A stretch of DNA of 64,000 nucleotides from JAPLKB01 sp964532465. GTDB taxonomy: Bacteria > Desulfobacterota > Syntrophorhabdia > Syntrophorhabdales > Syntrophorhabdaceae. This document shows, piece after piece, positions 8,106 through 18,500 of the stretch. Positions within the stretch are counted from its first letter, which is position 1, and each line of letters starts with the position of its first letter. The position numbers and the translations under genes are program-made. A model generated the notes under the pieces. That model was not told the DNA's origin and did not search any database. It saw only the letters and a list, made by a program, of their open reading frames with translations. The DNA is taken from contig CAZHHX010000014.1 of assembly GCA_964532465.1 (NCBI GenBank), forward strand, positions 1 through 64,000, written 5' to 3'.

Positions 8106-9278
8106 TCATCGTTTCCTTTGAGGTATAAGAAGATATGTGGCCAGGAAAGAAAGAACTGCAAGGAAGGCGCACGGCACGGGTATTGATAAAAGGCCTGTTA
8201 GCACCGAATGATGATCCCCTATGTAGCCTATTGATATGGGAGCGGCAGATGCTGTGGCATAGGCCAAAGTGGTGATGACTCCAAGAGCCAGACCCTTAAA
8301 AGACGGGAAAACAAGGCCGGTAAATGTCCAGAGCGCGCCCATAACGGCAGCGCCGGTAAAGCCCATCTGAAAGGTAAAAAGAGCTCTCAGGACAGGATTG
8401 CTTACCCAGAGTATAAGTATGAGAGATATCCCCATAAGGATTCCGCCGCATATACCGGTCCGCCTGTATCCGAGTTTATCGGATACCCATCCCAGAAACG
8501 GCCTGCCGATGAACTGTCCTATTCCATACAAACCGGCTATCAGTCCGGCTATCGTGGCGCTTGTCCCTATCTCTGTTTTAAGAAAAACAGGATACCACAG
8601 GGTAAAACCGAACTCGGCAGAAATCTGGAACATTGCAGTCAGACTCAGAAGAAGAAGTATAATCAGGTTGGCAGGTTTCAGGATGCTTTTGTCGAAAAAG
8701 ACGCCGGTATGTGTTTTTTCTCTCTCTTGAGGCCAGACAAGTATCAGAAGAACTGCCGTAACAAGTCCCGCGGCCCCGGTTAATATAAAGGGCGCCCGCC
8801 AGCTTCCGGTGAAATCCAGCAGCCAGCCTGCCAGCGCCGGGCCTACAAACCAGCCCAAAGAAGATCCGGAGGATATGGCAGTCAAAAAGAACCCCGGCCG
8901 TTCGGGAAAGAGTTCGAGCGTAAAAGCAAGAAGTATAATAAAATAAAAGGGTTCAACCATGCCGGTAAAAAAACGGACAAGCAGCATATGACCCTGGCTG
9001 TTTACTAATCCGCATATTATGGTAAGTGTGGAGAAGCCGAAAATACCGAAGAGGATGGTTTTTTTTCTTCCAAAACGATCGGATATTAAACCGGCAATAA
9101 TAGGGGTAAGCATATAACCCCAGAGAGAAGCTGATCCTATAATGCCAAGACCGGTCCTGTCAGTGTGAAACTCTTCCATAAGCGAAGGGATAAGGGGACC
9201 GAATATCCAGCGCTGGGCAAAGTAGAGGAGTCCACCGACCCAGGCAACAAAAAAGAAAATAATCCTCTTTGAGTGCAT
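8106..9278 (-). CDS. Major facilitator superfamily transporter
   Basis: A 390-residue integral membrane protein with about twelve hydrophobic helices. The MFS signature loop between helices 2 and 3 is visible as GLISDRFGRKKT (about residues 63-74), with a related second-half loop FLGWVSDKLGYRRT. These secondary carriers use proton or other gradients; the substrate cannot be read from the sequence, though the length and motif suit the metabolite or drug exporter branches. A G-rich ribosome site (GGGGGT) precedes the ATG. It shares orientation with the DUF89 gene; a strong hairpin separates it from pckG upstream. Confidence 0.9.
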   Translation of the reverse strand: MHSKRIIFFFVAWVGGLLYFAQRWIFGPLIPSLMEEFHTDRTGLGIIGSASLWGYMLTPIIAGLISDRFGRKKTILFGIFGFSTLTIICGLVNSQGHMLLVRFFTGMVEPFYFIILLAFTLELFPERPGFFLTAISSGSSLGWFVGPALAGWLLDFTGSWRAPFILTGAAGLVTAVLLILVWPQEREKTHTGVFFDKSILKPANLIILLLLSLTAMFQISAEFGFTLWYPVFLKTEIGTSATIAGLIAGLYGIGQFIGRPFLGWVSDKLGYRRTGICGGILMGISLILILWVSNPVLRALFTFQMGFTGAAVMGALWTFTGLVFPSFKGLALGVITTLAYATASAAPISIGYIGDHHSVLTGLLSIPVPCAFLAVLSFLATYLLIPQRKR

Positions 9279-9309
9279 ATACCCCCATCAATAAAAAGAC
9301 AAAATTGTC

Positions 9310-9336
9310 ATAGCCTCCGGCAGAACCGGAGGCTAT
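9310..9336. terminator. Strong 11-bp hairpin between pckG and the MFS gene
   Basis: ATAGCCTCCGG cagaa CCGGAGGCTAT is a perfect 11-bp stem with a five-base loop, lacking a T-run on either strand. It lies 32 bases upstream of the MFS start, so it could be a second terminator for pckG or a leader structure of the MFS transcript. Confidence 0.5.
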
Positions 9337-9370
9337 GTTATTTGTAATCTTTAAAGGCGATTTGTTTCAT

Positions 9371-9395
9371 AAAAAACGCCCCTGTAAAGGGGCGT
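9371..9395 (-). terminator. Rho-independent terminator of pckG
   Basis: Read on the minus strand: ACGCCCC tttaca GGGGCGT followed by a run of six T. It starts 12 bases after the pckG stop codon. Confidence 0.85.
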
Positions 9396-9406
9396 ATATC
9401 GGTAAT

Positions 9407-11179
9407 TTACGCAAAATTCTTTTTCAGTTGGGCCAATTGCTCGGTAAGTTCCTTGGGGAGCCTTTCGCCAAACTGTCCGTAGAATGTTTCTATGCCTTCA
9501 ATCTCTTTCTTCCAGTCATCTTTATTTATTTCAAAAAGTTTCTCAAGAGTTTCCTTGGATATATCAAGGCCGGTGAGGTCTATGTCTTTTTTCTCCGGTA
9601 TAAAACCGATAGGTGTTTCCGTTGCCTGAATCTTTCCTTTGGCCCTGTCCAGCATCCACTTGATTATGCGGAAATTATCTCCGAATCCCGGCCATATGAA
9701 CTTGCCCTGATCATTTTTCTTAAACCAGTTGACAAAGAATATTTTCGGTGGATTAGTAAGCCTTGCTCCAATATTCATCCAGTGCTGGAAATAATCGGCC
9801 ATATTATATCCGCAGAAAGGCAGCATTGCCATGGGATCGCGTCTTACCACGCCTACCTGACCTGCTGCTGCTGTAGTGGTTTCCGAACCGAGCGAGGAGG
9901 CTTTAAAAACGCCGTGATTCCAGTTAAAGCTCTCGGATACAAGAGGAACGGTGTCTGAACGCCGTCCCCCGAAAAGGATGGCGGAAATCGGCACGCCATT
10001 AGGGTTGTCAAATTCGGGTGAAAGGGTAGGGCAGTTGTGTGCCGACACAGTGAAGCGTGAATTTGCCTGGGCTACGGGCTTTCCGGCAGCCTTGTCCCAG
10101 GGATTGCCCTGCCAGTCCAGAATATTTGCAGGCGCAATATCGGTAAGACCTTCCCACCAGGGCGAATTAGTGTCCGTATCGATGCCGGTATTGGTAAAAA
10201 GGGTAGGATAAAACTTATTTGCCCTCAGGGTATTCATCATCTGAGGATTTGTCTTATCTGAAGTGCCCGGAGCAACGCCAAAAAAACCTGCTTCAGGATT
10301 GATTGCATAGAGCCTGCCGTCCGGTCCTACATTGATCCAGGCAATATCGTCGCCCAAAGTAGTTACGTTGTAACCTTCCAGCGGGGGCTGGATCATGGCA
10401 AGGTTTGTTTTTCCACAGGCGGAAGGAAAGGAACCGAGAACATACATGGTTTCCCCGGTTTTTTTATCCTCTACGCCCATGACAATCATATGTTCAGCCA
10501 GCCAGCCTTCCTGATGGCCCTGATAAGAGGCTATTCTCAAAGAGAAGCATTTCTTGCCCAGAAGGGCGTTTCCACCGTAACCGGAACCAACGCTCATAAC
10601 AAGGTCTTCCTGGGGGAAGTGCATGACATATCGTCTATCAGGGTTAAGGTCGGCAATTGAATGCAGTCCCTTTACAAACTTTCCTGACTCGCTGATTTTA
10701 TTGATGATCTCTTGGCTTACCCTTGTCATAATGTACATGCTGACCACAACATATATAGAATCGGTAATTTGTATACATGGTTTTGCGTAAGGAGAATCAG
10801 GATTACCCATCATGTAGGGGATAACATAGAGCGTTCTGCCTTTCATACAACCGTCAAAGATTGCTGAGACAGTTTTCTTAGCCTCGGCAGGTTCCATCCA
10901 GTTATTGTTCGGGCCTGCTTCTTCTTTCGTGGGTGTACAAACAAAGGTAAGCTGCTCTGTCCTTGCCACATCATTGGGGTGGCTCATATGATGATAGGAG
11001 TTGGGAAAGATACTGGGGTTAAGTTCACGGAATGTATGATGAATATGTGTTTTTTCCTTTTCAATGCCTATTTTTATAAGGTCGCGCATTTCCTGTTCAT
11101 TACCCTGAACCCAGTAAATCTTATCCGGTTTGGTTAGGGCTGCCTGTTCCCCAACCCATTTTTCCACTAACTTTCTCAT
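9407..11179 (-). CDS. pckG: Phosphoenolpyruvate carboxykinase (GTP)
   Basis: Converts oxaloacetate plus GTP to phosphoenolpyruvate, CO2 and GDP, the entry to gluconeogenesis in the cytosol. At 590 residues it matches the GTP-dependent family rather than the shorter ATP form. The P-loop FPSACGKTNLA is at residues 251-261 and includes the reactive cysteine (C255) typical of this family. It is followed by the metal-binding GDDIAW motif, and the guanine-pocket region with PISAILFGGRRSD lies further on. In an acid- or syntrophically-growing anaerobe it would link C4 acids to sugar synthesis. It is transcribed alone, with its own terminator downstream and about 525 bases of non-coding DNA upstream. 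Confidence 0.97.
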   Translation of the reverse strand: MRKLVEKWVGEQAALTKPDKIYWVQGNEQEMRDLIKIGIEKEKTHIHHTFRELNPSIFPNSYHHMSHPNDVARTEQLTFVCTPTKEEAGPNNNWMEPAEAKKTVSAIFDGCMKGRTLYVIPYMMGNPDSPYAKPCIQITDSIYVVVSMYIMTRVSQEIINKISESGKFVKGLHSIADLNPDRRYVMHFPQEDLVMSVGSGYGGNALLGKKCFSLRIASYQGHQEGWLAEHMIVMGVEDKKTGETMYVLGSFPSACGKTNLAMIQPPLEGYNVTTLGDDIAWINVGPDGRLYAINPEAGFFGVAPGTSDKTNPQMMNTLRANKFYPTLFTNTGIDTDTNSPWWEGLTDIAPANILDWQGNPWDKAAGKPVAQANSRFTVSAHNCPTLSPEFDNPNGVPISAILFGGRRSDTVPLVSESFNWNHGVFKASSLGSETTTAAAGQVGVVRRDPMAMLPFCGYNMADYFQHWMNIGARLTNPPKIFFVNWFKKNDQGKFIWPGFGDNFRIIKWMLDRAKGKIQATETPIGFIPEKKDIDLTGLDISKETLEKLFEINKDDWKKEIEGIETFYGQFGERLPKELTEQLAQLKKNFA

Positions 11180-11704
11180 CTTATTCCTCCTTATTTTTGT
11201 GTCAAAGTATAAATATCACAATTGTGTAAATTGGACATATTCCGCATTGTAAACTCTTTTATTGTAGTTGCTGTACCGGATTGCGCATGGCAGAAAAAAC
11301 AGCAGGAATATTGTTTCACAGCGGTTGCTGTATCCGCCTGATACATTTCCGTAAAGCTTTACGGATTGATTGCATTCTGCATGATATTCTGGTGAGTTAG
11401 GTTGTGGCAACAAGTAAGCGCCTGACGGAAACCACTTCTTTATTAGTTAGTAAATATTCCAAAATATGTTCCACCCGAATTGAATTATTATTATTTCTTT
11501 TCTTTTATGCTAAAGTCAACAAAAAAGTGTTCATAGAGGCGTGCAGTCAATCTTGCGCGGCTGAAGTAACGAATGCCGAGCCGGTATCGGTGACTGTTTT
11601 CATAAGCAGTCGGAAACCTTTGTTGATTTTATCATGTTTTTGATGTATAATACAAAATCATTTCAACACTATCTGATGTATCATCAGCGCATCTATGAGG
11701 GAGA
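11180..11704. other. Divergent intergenic region between pckG and typA with two palindromes
   Basis: No convincing gene is present. Two palindromes lie close together: TGTATC cgcct GATACA (11329-11345) and the perfect 16-base CCGTAAAGCTTTACGG (11349-11364). They could be operator sites for either divergent gene. The typA promoter is listed separately. Confidence 0.5.
11623..11651 (+). promoter_or_regulatory. Sigma-70 type promoter of typA
   Basis: TTGATT (11623-11628), a spacer of exactly 17 bases, then a perfect TATAAT (11646-11651), 54 bases before the typA start. Confidence 0.75.
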
Positions 11705-13519
11705 ATGGAACAGAGCAGAATAAGAAATATTGCAATTATTGCGCACGTTGACCACGGCAAGACTACGCTTGTGGATCAGTTATTCAGACAGAGCGGGCTT
11801 TTCCGTGATAATCAGGTAGTGGAAGAGCGGCTTATGGATTCTATGGACCTTGAAAAGGAGCGCGGCATTACCATCGCTTCCAAAAACGGCTCTTTTCTTT
11901 ACAAGGAGCATCTTATTAATATTATAGATACTCCCGGACATGCGGATTTCGGGGGTCAGGTAGAACGTGTCCTGAAAATGGCAGATGGCGTTCTTCTGCT
12001 CGTAGACGCCGCCGAAGGACCTATGCCCCAGACCTACTTTGTCCTGAAAAAGGCGCTTGCTTTAGATTTGCCGGTAATTGTGGTGGTGAATAAAATTGAC
12101 AAACCGGCGGCGCGTTGCGACTGGGTAGTGGATGAAGTTTTTGATTTGTTTGTAAAACTTGAAGCTCCAGACAGTATCCTTGATTTCCCGGTTATATTTT
12201 CTTCAGCAAAAGACGGATATGCCACTCTCGATCATAACGCGAAAAGCAAAACCATGATTCCTCTATTTGACATGATTATAGATGAAATTCCGGCGCCTGT
12301 CGGCGATCCCGAAGGGCCGCTGCAGATGCTTGTAAGTTCTCTGAGTTACTCCACATTCCTTGGCAGGCTTGCCATAGGGAAGATTACATCAGGGAAGCTG
12401 AGTATTGATAAAGATGTGGCAGTGACATCGCCCGGTTCAGCTCTAAGTCCTGCAAGAATAAGGAAGGTCTATTGTTTTAAAGGGACGCAAATGGTTGAAA
12501 CAGAAGAGGCCTGCGTCGGTGAAATAGTGGCTGTAGCAGGCATGGAATCAATATCTATCGGTGAGACGCTTACCGATCCGTTAAATCCTGTGCCTCTTGA
12601 GGGTATTGAAGTGGATCCACCGACTGTGTCAATGACTTTTGTCCCTAATGACTCACCATTCTATGGAAAAGAAGGAAGATTTGTCACATCCAGACACTTA
12701 AGGGACAGACTTTTCAAAGAAACCCTCTCCGATGTTGCCCTTGTTGTGGAAGAGCTTGAAGACATTCAGGGCTATAAGGTTTCAGGCAGGGGAGAACTCC
12801 ATCTTTCCATCCTTATTGAAAAAATGAGGAGAGAGGGATACGAATTCCAGGTCACGAGACCCCAGGTCATATTTAAAGAAGAAAACGGGAAAACATTGGA
12901 GCCTTACGAAGAGTTGACTGTTGATGTAGATGAGAATTACATGGGTAGGGTCATTGAAAACCTTGGCAGCAGAAAGGGGATAATGCTTGAAATGCGTCAG
13001 GAAAGCGGAATGGCCAAACTCAGATACAAAATACCTACCAGAGGCCTCCTTGGATTCAGGTCTGAATTCCTCACTGAAACGCGCGGTATGGGCGTGATGA
13101 ATTATATCTTTCTCGGATTTGATGTGTATGCCGGAGAGATCAGAAACAGAACAAGAGGTGTACTCATTGCCATGGAACAATGCACAACTGTGGCATATGC
13201 TCTTTTTAACTTGCAGGAAAGAGGAAAGTTATTCCTTGGTCCCGGAGAAAAGGTCTATGCCGGTCAGATTGTGGGAGAGCACTCCAGAGAAGCGGATATT
13301 ACAGTCAATCCAGCTAAAGGGAAAAAGCTTACCAATATGAGAGCTTCCGGTTCGGATGATGCAGTGGTTCTTACTCCCTATGTGAATATGACACTTGAAG
13401 AGTGCATTTCTTATATCAACGATGACGAACTTGTTGAGATTACCCCCCAATCGATAAGACTCCGCAAAATGATCCTCGACGGTCTTGAACGAAAAAGGGC
13501 AAAAACCGCAGCAGCCTGA
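11705..13519 (+). CDS. typA: Ribosome-associated GTPase TypA/BipA
   Basis: Translational GTPase that binds the ribosome and assists 50S assembly and stress or low-temperature growth. It has 604 residues, the usual family length. The GTPase domain shows G1 AHVDHGKT (residues 13-20), G2 within KERGITI, G3 DTPGHADF and G4 NKID. The EF-G-like domains II, III and V follow, and then the TypA-specific C-terminal domain with TRGLLGFRSEFLT and later TNMRASGSDD. GAGGGAGA before the ATG serves as ribosome site. It stands alone between divergent pckG and the tetR operon. Confidence 0.97.
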   Translation: MEQSRIRNIAIIAHVDHGKTTLVDQLFRQSGLFRDNQVVEERLMDSMDLEKERGITIASKNGSFLYKEHLINIIDTPGHADFGGQVERVLKMADGVLLLVDAAEGPMPQTYFVLKKALALDLPVIVVVNKIDKPAARCDWVVDEVFDLFVKLEAPDSILDFPVIFSSAKDGYATLDHNAKSKTMIPLFDMIIDEIPAPVGDPEGPLQMLVSSLSYSTFLGRLAIGKITSGKLSIDKDVAVTSPGSALSPARIRKVYCFKGTQMVETEEACVGEIVAVAGMESISIGETLTDPLNPVPLEGIEVDPPTVSMTFVPNDSPFYGKEGRFVTSRHLRDRLFKETLSDVALVVEELEDIQGYKVSGRGELHLSILIEKMRREGYEFQVTRPQVIFKEENGKTLEPYEELTVDVDENYMGRVIENLGSRKGIMLEMRQESGMAKLRYKIPTRGLLGFRSEFLTETRGMGVMNYIFLGFDVYAGEIRNRTRGVLIAMEQCTTVAYALFNLQERGKLFLGPGEKVYAGQIVGEHSREADITVNPAKGKKLTNMRASGSDDAVVLTPYVNMTLEECISYINDDELVEITPQSIRLRKMILDGLERKRAKTAAA

Positions 13520-13558
13520 TAATTTTAAAACATTCTCACTGAAAACAATCTAATTTAT

Positions 13559-13588
13559 TTGACAAAAAACAATTTCATGTAGTATTTT
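13559..13588 (+). promoter_or_regulatory. Candidate promoter of the tetR-RND operon
   Basis: A perfect TTGACA at 13559-13564 is followed by A/T-rich -10 candidates (TAGTAT at 13580 or TATTTT at 13583). It lies directly upstream of the operator palindrome. Confidence 0.55.
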
Positions 13589-13592
13589 AAAC

Positions 13593-13612
13593 TGTACCGG
13601 CTGGACGGTACA
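13593..13612. promoter_or_regulatory. Probable TetR operator
   Basis: A perfect inverted repeat TGTACCG gctgga CGGTACA, seven-base arms, just downstream of the -10 region and 27 bases before tetR. This is the classic place for an autoregulating TetR repressor to block its own efflux operon. Confidence 0.75.
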
Positions 13613-13639
13613 ATCTAAAATACAAGGAACATTTGATTT

Positions 13640-14191
13640 GTGAGCCCACGAGCCAGTTCATACGATGCTATTGTTGATGCCGCGAAGGACATTGTTGTTG
13701 AAGAGGGCGCGGCTCATATGACGCTGGACGCGGTAGCTGCCAGGGCTGGTATAAGCAAAGGCGGACTCCTCCATCATTTTCGGACAAAAGAGGCATTACT
13801 TGAGGCAATGGTCGAAAGATTGATCGGGGCAAGGGAGGAATCAAGAAAAAAGGCTTTGGATGAACTTCCGGAAAGTCCGACCCGGGAACTGAAGGCATAT
13901 ATTATTTCGGGTTTGCTCCGTGACCGCAAAACAGACTGTGCCGGCGCACCCATTCTTGCGGTACTGGCCCACAACCCGAAACTTGCCGAGCCCTTGCGGG
14001 AGATAATTAAAAAACGTTACGCTGAATTAGCATCGGGGACCGCAAAATTTGAGAGGGCTATTATTCCTGCTCTTGCTGCCGACGGTCTTTTGTTTCATGA
14101 AGTTGTATCTCTATCGCCTTTTACGGAAGAAGAGCGCAACAAAATAATAGAAGAATTGCTGAGGATTGCGGATGAGGGAATGGCAAGGTAA
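13640..14191 (+). CDS. TetR-family repressor of the RND efflux operon
   Basis: A 183-residue transcription factor. The N-terminal helix-turn-helix is clear: MTLDAVAARAGISKGGLLHHF (about residues 27-47), with the family's typical 'SKGxLxxHF' recognition helix. The C-terminal half has the helical character of a ligand-binding and dimerisation domain and would sense an efflux substrate. The start is GTG at 13640, the first start codon after the operator. It is the first gene of the operon with MFP, RND pump and outer-membrane factor, 94 bases upstream of the MFP gene. Repression of all four genes through the palindrome at 13593-13612 is likely. The inducer is unknown. Confidence 0.92.
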   Translation: MSPRASSYDAIVDAAKDIVVEEGAAHMTLDAVAARAGISKGGLLHHFRTKEALLEAMVERLIGAREESRKKALDELPESPTRELKAYIISGLLRDRKTDCAGAPILAVLAHNPKLAEPLREIIKKRYAELASGTAKFERAIIPALAADGLLFHEVVSLSPFTEEERNKIIEELLRIADEGMAR

Positions 14192-14285
14192 GCAGATAAA
14201 CAGTTGAGCAAGTAATAAATTAATTTTCAACCGGTTCGCAAGGTGAGTCGGAAAAAGACATAAATTATCACCAGGAGGATTTTAG

Positions 14286-15494
14286 ATGATACTGAAAGAT
14301 GGAAAAGCGGGGTTTTGTTTGATCGGAGTTGTTACCATCGTTCTATTACTGTCTTTTTTAACGTCATGCGGAAAACCGAAGGGGCCTCCGCAAGGCGGCG
14401 CCCCTGAAGTGGCTGTTATAACCATGCAAAAGGAGCGTATAGCAATTACCACGGAATTACCCGGGCGGACATCGGCTTACCTTGTTGCGGAAGTGCGGCC
14501 CCAGGTGAGCGGCATCATTCAGAAACGTTTGTTCACTGAAGGATCGGATGTTAAGGCCGGTGAAGTACTATACCAGATAGACCCGGCCACATATGAAGCT
14601 GCCTATGCTGGCGCTATGGCATCTCTTGCCAGGGCTGAAGCCAATGTTGTCTCTGTTGGAAATAGAGTAAAACGTTATAAAGAACTGGTTGCAATAAACG
14701 CGGTAAGCCGGCAGGATCACGATGATGCAGTTGCGGCCCTGAAGCAGTCAGAGGCTGATGTGAAGGCCAACAGCGCGGCTGTAGAAACCGCGCGTATCAA
14801 TCTTGCCTATACGCGCGTAACTTCGCCGATTTCAGGCCGGATCGGTAAATCCAATGTAACAGTGGGTGCACTTGCAACAGCATATCAGCCCACAGCTTTT
14901 ACAACTATCCAGCAGCTTGACCAGATATATGTGGACGCGACACAGTCAAGCGCCAATCTATTGCAGCTCAAAAGAAACATAGCAGCAGGACGAATCAAGG
15001 GAGACGGTCCGGGTCAGGCAAAGGTGAAACTGCTTCTTGAAGACGGCACATCCTACTCTTCGGAAGGTATTCTGAAGTTTTCCGATGTTACTGTTGACCC
15101 CAGCACCGGATCATTTATTCTCCGGATGGTTTTTCCAAATCCGAAACAAACTCTGCTCCCCGGTATGTATGTGCGCGCCGTTGTTCAGGAAGGAATAGTC
15201 AATCAGGCAATTCTTGTCCCGCAGCAGGGAGTCTCCCGCGACCCCAAGGGAAATCCTGTAGCGATGGTTGTGGATAACGAGGGCAAGGTCCAACAGCGAA
15301 TGATTGCAGTCGATAGAGCTATCGGGGACAAATGGCTTGTTTCCTCGGGTCTTGAAGCCGGTGACCGGGTGATCGTTGAGGGTGTTCAAAGAGTACGGCC
15401 AGGTGTTCCTGTAAAAATTGTCCCCTTCGGAGTCGGTGGAAAAGTCGGGCCGGAATCGGCAAAACCGGCCCAGCCGCCTGCAAAAGCGAATTGA
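14286..15494 (+). CDS. RND efflux membrane fusion lipoprotein (AcrA/MexA family)
   Basis: Periplasmic adaptor of 402 residues joining the RND pump to its outer-membrane factor. A signal peptide ends in the lipobox LTSC (Cys at about residue 28), so the mature protein is lipid-anchored to the inner membrane. It is followed by the proline/glycine-rich linker, the first lipoyl half (VAEVRPQVSGIIQKR), a coiled-coil hairpin containing YKELVAINAVSRQD, and the second lipoyl half (YTRVTSPISGRIG). Beta-barrel and membrane-proximal domains end near EGVQRVRPGVPVK, as in AcrA/MexA. A strong ribosome site (CCAGGAGG) precedes the ATG. The gene is 12 bases upstream of the RND gene. Confidence 0.95.
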   Translation: MILKDGKAGFCLIGVVTIVLLLSFLTSCGKPKGPPQGGAPEVAVITMQKERIAITTELPGRTSAYLVAEVRPQVSGIIQKRLFTEGSDVKAGEVLYQIDPATYEAAYAGAMASLARAEANVVSVGNRVKRYKELVAINAVSRQDHDDAVAALKQSEADVKANSAAVETARINLAYTRVTSPISGRIGKSNVTVGALATAYQPTAFTTIQQLDQIYVDATQSSANLLQLKRNIAAGRIKGDGPGQAKVKLLLEDGTSYSSEGILKFSDVTVDPSTGSFILRMVFPNPKQTLLPGMYVRAVVQEGIVNQAILVPQQGVSRDPKGNPVAMVVDNEGKVQQRMIAVDRAIGDKWLVSSGLEAGDRVIVEGVQRVRPGVPVKIVPFGVGGKVGPESAKPAQPPAKAN

Positions 15495-15506
15495 CGGAGG
15501 CTCATC

Positions 15507-18500
15507 ATGTTATCGAAATTCTTTTTAGACCGTCCCGTCTTTGCCTGGGTTATTGCCATTATAATAATGCTGGTCGGCGCCCTTGCCATTTATAGTCTGC
15601 CCGTATCGCAATATCCTCCCATAGCGCCGCCGTCAATCTATATTCAGTCATCCTATCCCGGGGCTTCCGCGGAAACAGTTGAAAACAGCGTAACCCAGAT
15701 TATTGAGCAAAAGATGACCGGCCTTGACAAGATGTTATATCTGTCCGCTACAAGTGATGCTGCCGGAGGTTCCCGTATTGAATTGACTTTTGCTCCTGGA
15801 ACCGATCCTGACCTTGCCTGGTCCAAGGTGCAAAATAAACTCCAGCTTGCAATGGCAGGATTGCCCGAGGTTGTTCAGCGCCAGGGTGTTACTGTCGGTA
15901 AAGCCACCAGAAACTATCTGATGATCGTAGGCCTTATATCTGAAGACAACAGCATGGACGGCAACGATCTGAGGGACTATGCCCAATCAAATCTTGAGAA
16001 GGTTCTGGCGCGGGTGCCCGGTGTAGGAGAGGTTGAAAATTTCGGATCTCAGTATGCCATGCGTATCTGGCTCAACCCTGACAGGCTTGTTGATTACCGT
16101 CTGACAGTTGACGATGTTATTATAGCGCTAAAGGCCTATAATGTTGAGGTTTCAGCAGGTCAATTCGGCGGAGCGCCCGCAGTTGAAGGCCAGCGTTTGA
16201 ATGCCTCTATTATCGTCCAGAGTATGCTTAAAACCCCGGATGAATTTGCTTCTATTCCTGTTCGCGTTAATCCTGACGGCTCAATTGTGCGGATCAGTGA
16301 TGTGGGACGGGCGGAATTGGGAACCGACTCTTATGACATAGAAGTCTTCAACAACGGCAGCCCTGCCGCGGGCATGGCCATTCGTCAGGCTTCCGGCGCT
16401 AATGCCCTTGATACAGCCGATGCGGTCAAGACAAAACTGAAAGAGATGAGCCGGTTCTTTCCACAGGGAATGAAGGTTGTTTATCCCTATGATACTACTC
16501 CCTTTGTTAAAGTTGCCATAAAGGAAGTTGTTATTACCCTTTTTGAGGCAATACTGCTTGTTTTTCTTGTCATGTGGCTTTTCATGGGAAATATCCGCGC
16601 CACGTTGATCCCTACTATCGCAGTGCCTGTTGTGCTTCTGGGAACTTTTGCAATACTGGGACTTTTTGGATTTTCTATAAATATGCTGACCATGTTTGCT
16701 ATGGTGCTGTCCATCGGTCTCCTGGTAGATGATGCAATTGTTGTGGTGGAAAACGTAGAGCGAATTATGAGTGAAGAAGGTCTTTCGCCTAAGGAAGCCA
16801 CGCGCAAATCCATGGAACAGATCACAAGCGCTCTTATCGGCATCGGTCTTGTGCTCTCGGCGGTTTTCGGCCCAATGGCATTCTTCGGCGGATCAACGGG
16901 AGTTATATATCGCCAGTTTTCCATAACGATTATCGCTTCCATGATGTTGTCTGTTGTTGTGGCTTTAATCCTGACTCCTGTCCTTTGTGCCACACTGCTC
17001 AAACCGGTAGCAGCAGGACACGAATCTGCAGAAAATACATTACCTTTCCTGCGCCCTTTCTTTGCAAGATTCGACCGTATTTTTTTTCGAATCAGAGACC
17101 GGTATGTAAAAACGGTTGAACGTTCCTTTTCAAGGAAAATGCGCTATGCTGTTATTTATGTTGTGATTGTTGCCGCCGTGGGCATTATCTTGCTTCGCGT
17201 TCCCACTTCCTACGTTCCCGATGAGGATCAGGGGATATTATTTTCTCAGATAATGTTGCCCACAGGCTCAACGCTTGAACAAACCAAAAAAATTGTCAAG
17301 GAAGTGCAGCAATATTTTCAGGAGAACGAAAAAGATGCAGTAGAATCCTGCATGACGATTTCCGGCGCCGGTTTTAACTTAAGAGCCCAGACCAACGGCA
17401 TGGTATTTGTCAAACTTAGGGACTGGCACCTTCGTAATCGCTCTGATTTGAAGGTTAAAGCTGTTGCGGCACGGGCAATGGGGGCATTTTCCCGTATCCG
17501 CAATGCCATGGTATTTGCTTTTCCGCCTCCATCAGTAATTGAATTGGGTATGGCTACCGGCTTTGACTTTCAGTTGCTTGACCGGGGTGGACTCGGTCAT
17601 GAAAAACTGATGGAAGCCAGAAATCAGCTTCTTGGTATGGCGATGCAGGACAAACGTCTGACTAAAATCAGACCGAATGGTATAGAAGATGTTTCCCAAT
17701 ACTATATTGATGTGGACTGGAAAAAAGCCGGGGCCCTTGGGGTTCCTATTACATCCATCCACAATACCATATCAGAAGCCTTCGGCAGCGCTTATGTAAA
17801 TAATTTTATTCAGGCAGGCCGGGTAAAACGCGTGTTTGTCCAGGCTGATGCTCCTCATCGTATGCTTCCTAAAGATATTGAAAAACTTTATGTGCGCAAT
17901 ACTGCCGGTAAGATGGTACCTTTCTCTTCCTTTGCCTCAGGTCACTGGACATCAGGTTCTCCAAGACTTGAACGTTTTAACGGTTTTCCATCCCTGAGTA
18001 TTTGGGGAGAGCCGGCTCCAGGAAGAAGTTCAGGCGAGGCCATGAAAATAATGGAAGAAAATGTGACGAAATTGCCGCAAGGCATCGGTTTTGAATGGAC
18101 AGGGCTTTCCTATCAGGAGAGGACATCAAGTTCTCAGGCGCCTCTTCTATACGCCTTTTCCATTATTGTAATTTTCCTTTGCGTGGCTGCCCTGTATGAA
18201 AGCTGGCCTATCCCTATTGCCAATCTGCTTATGCTGCCCCTGGGTGTGTTCGGCGCGACGCTGGCAACCTGGTCTCGAGGTCTGCACAATGATGTCTATT
18301 TTCAAATCGGATTTCTCACGACTCTCGGGTTGACGACAAAGAACGCGATCCTTATTATTCAGTTCGCAAAGGAACGGATGGCGCATGGAGAAGGACTGAT
18401 TGAAGCAACAATTGGAGCGGTTAAAGTGAGATTCAGGCCGGTTATTATGACTTCACTGGCCTTTTTCTTTGGCGTCCTGCCTCTCGCAATCGCGACAGGC

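Noticed and set aside
9310..9336. Riboswitch before the MFS gene
   Set aside because: It is a simple stem with a five-base loop and no conserved riboswitch core; it fits a terminator-like or leader hairpin only.
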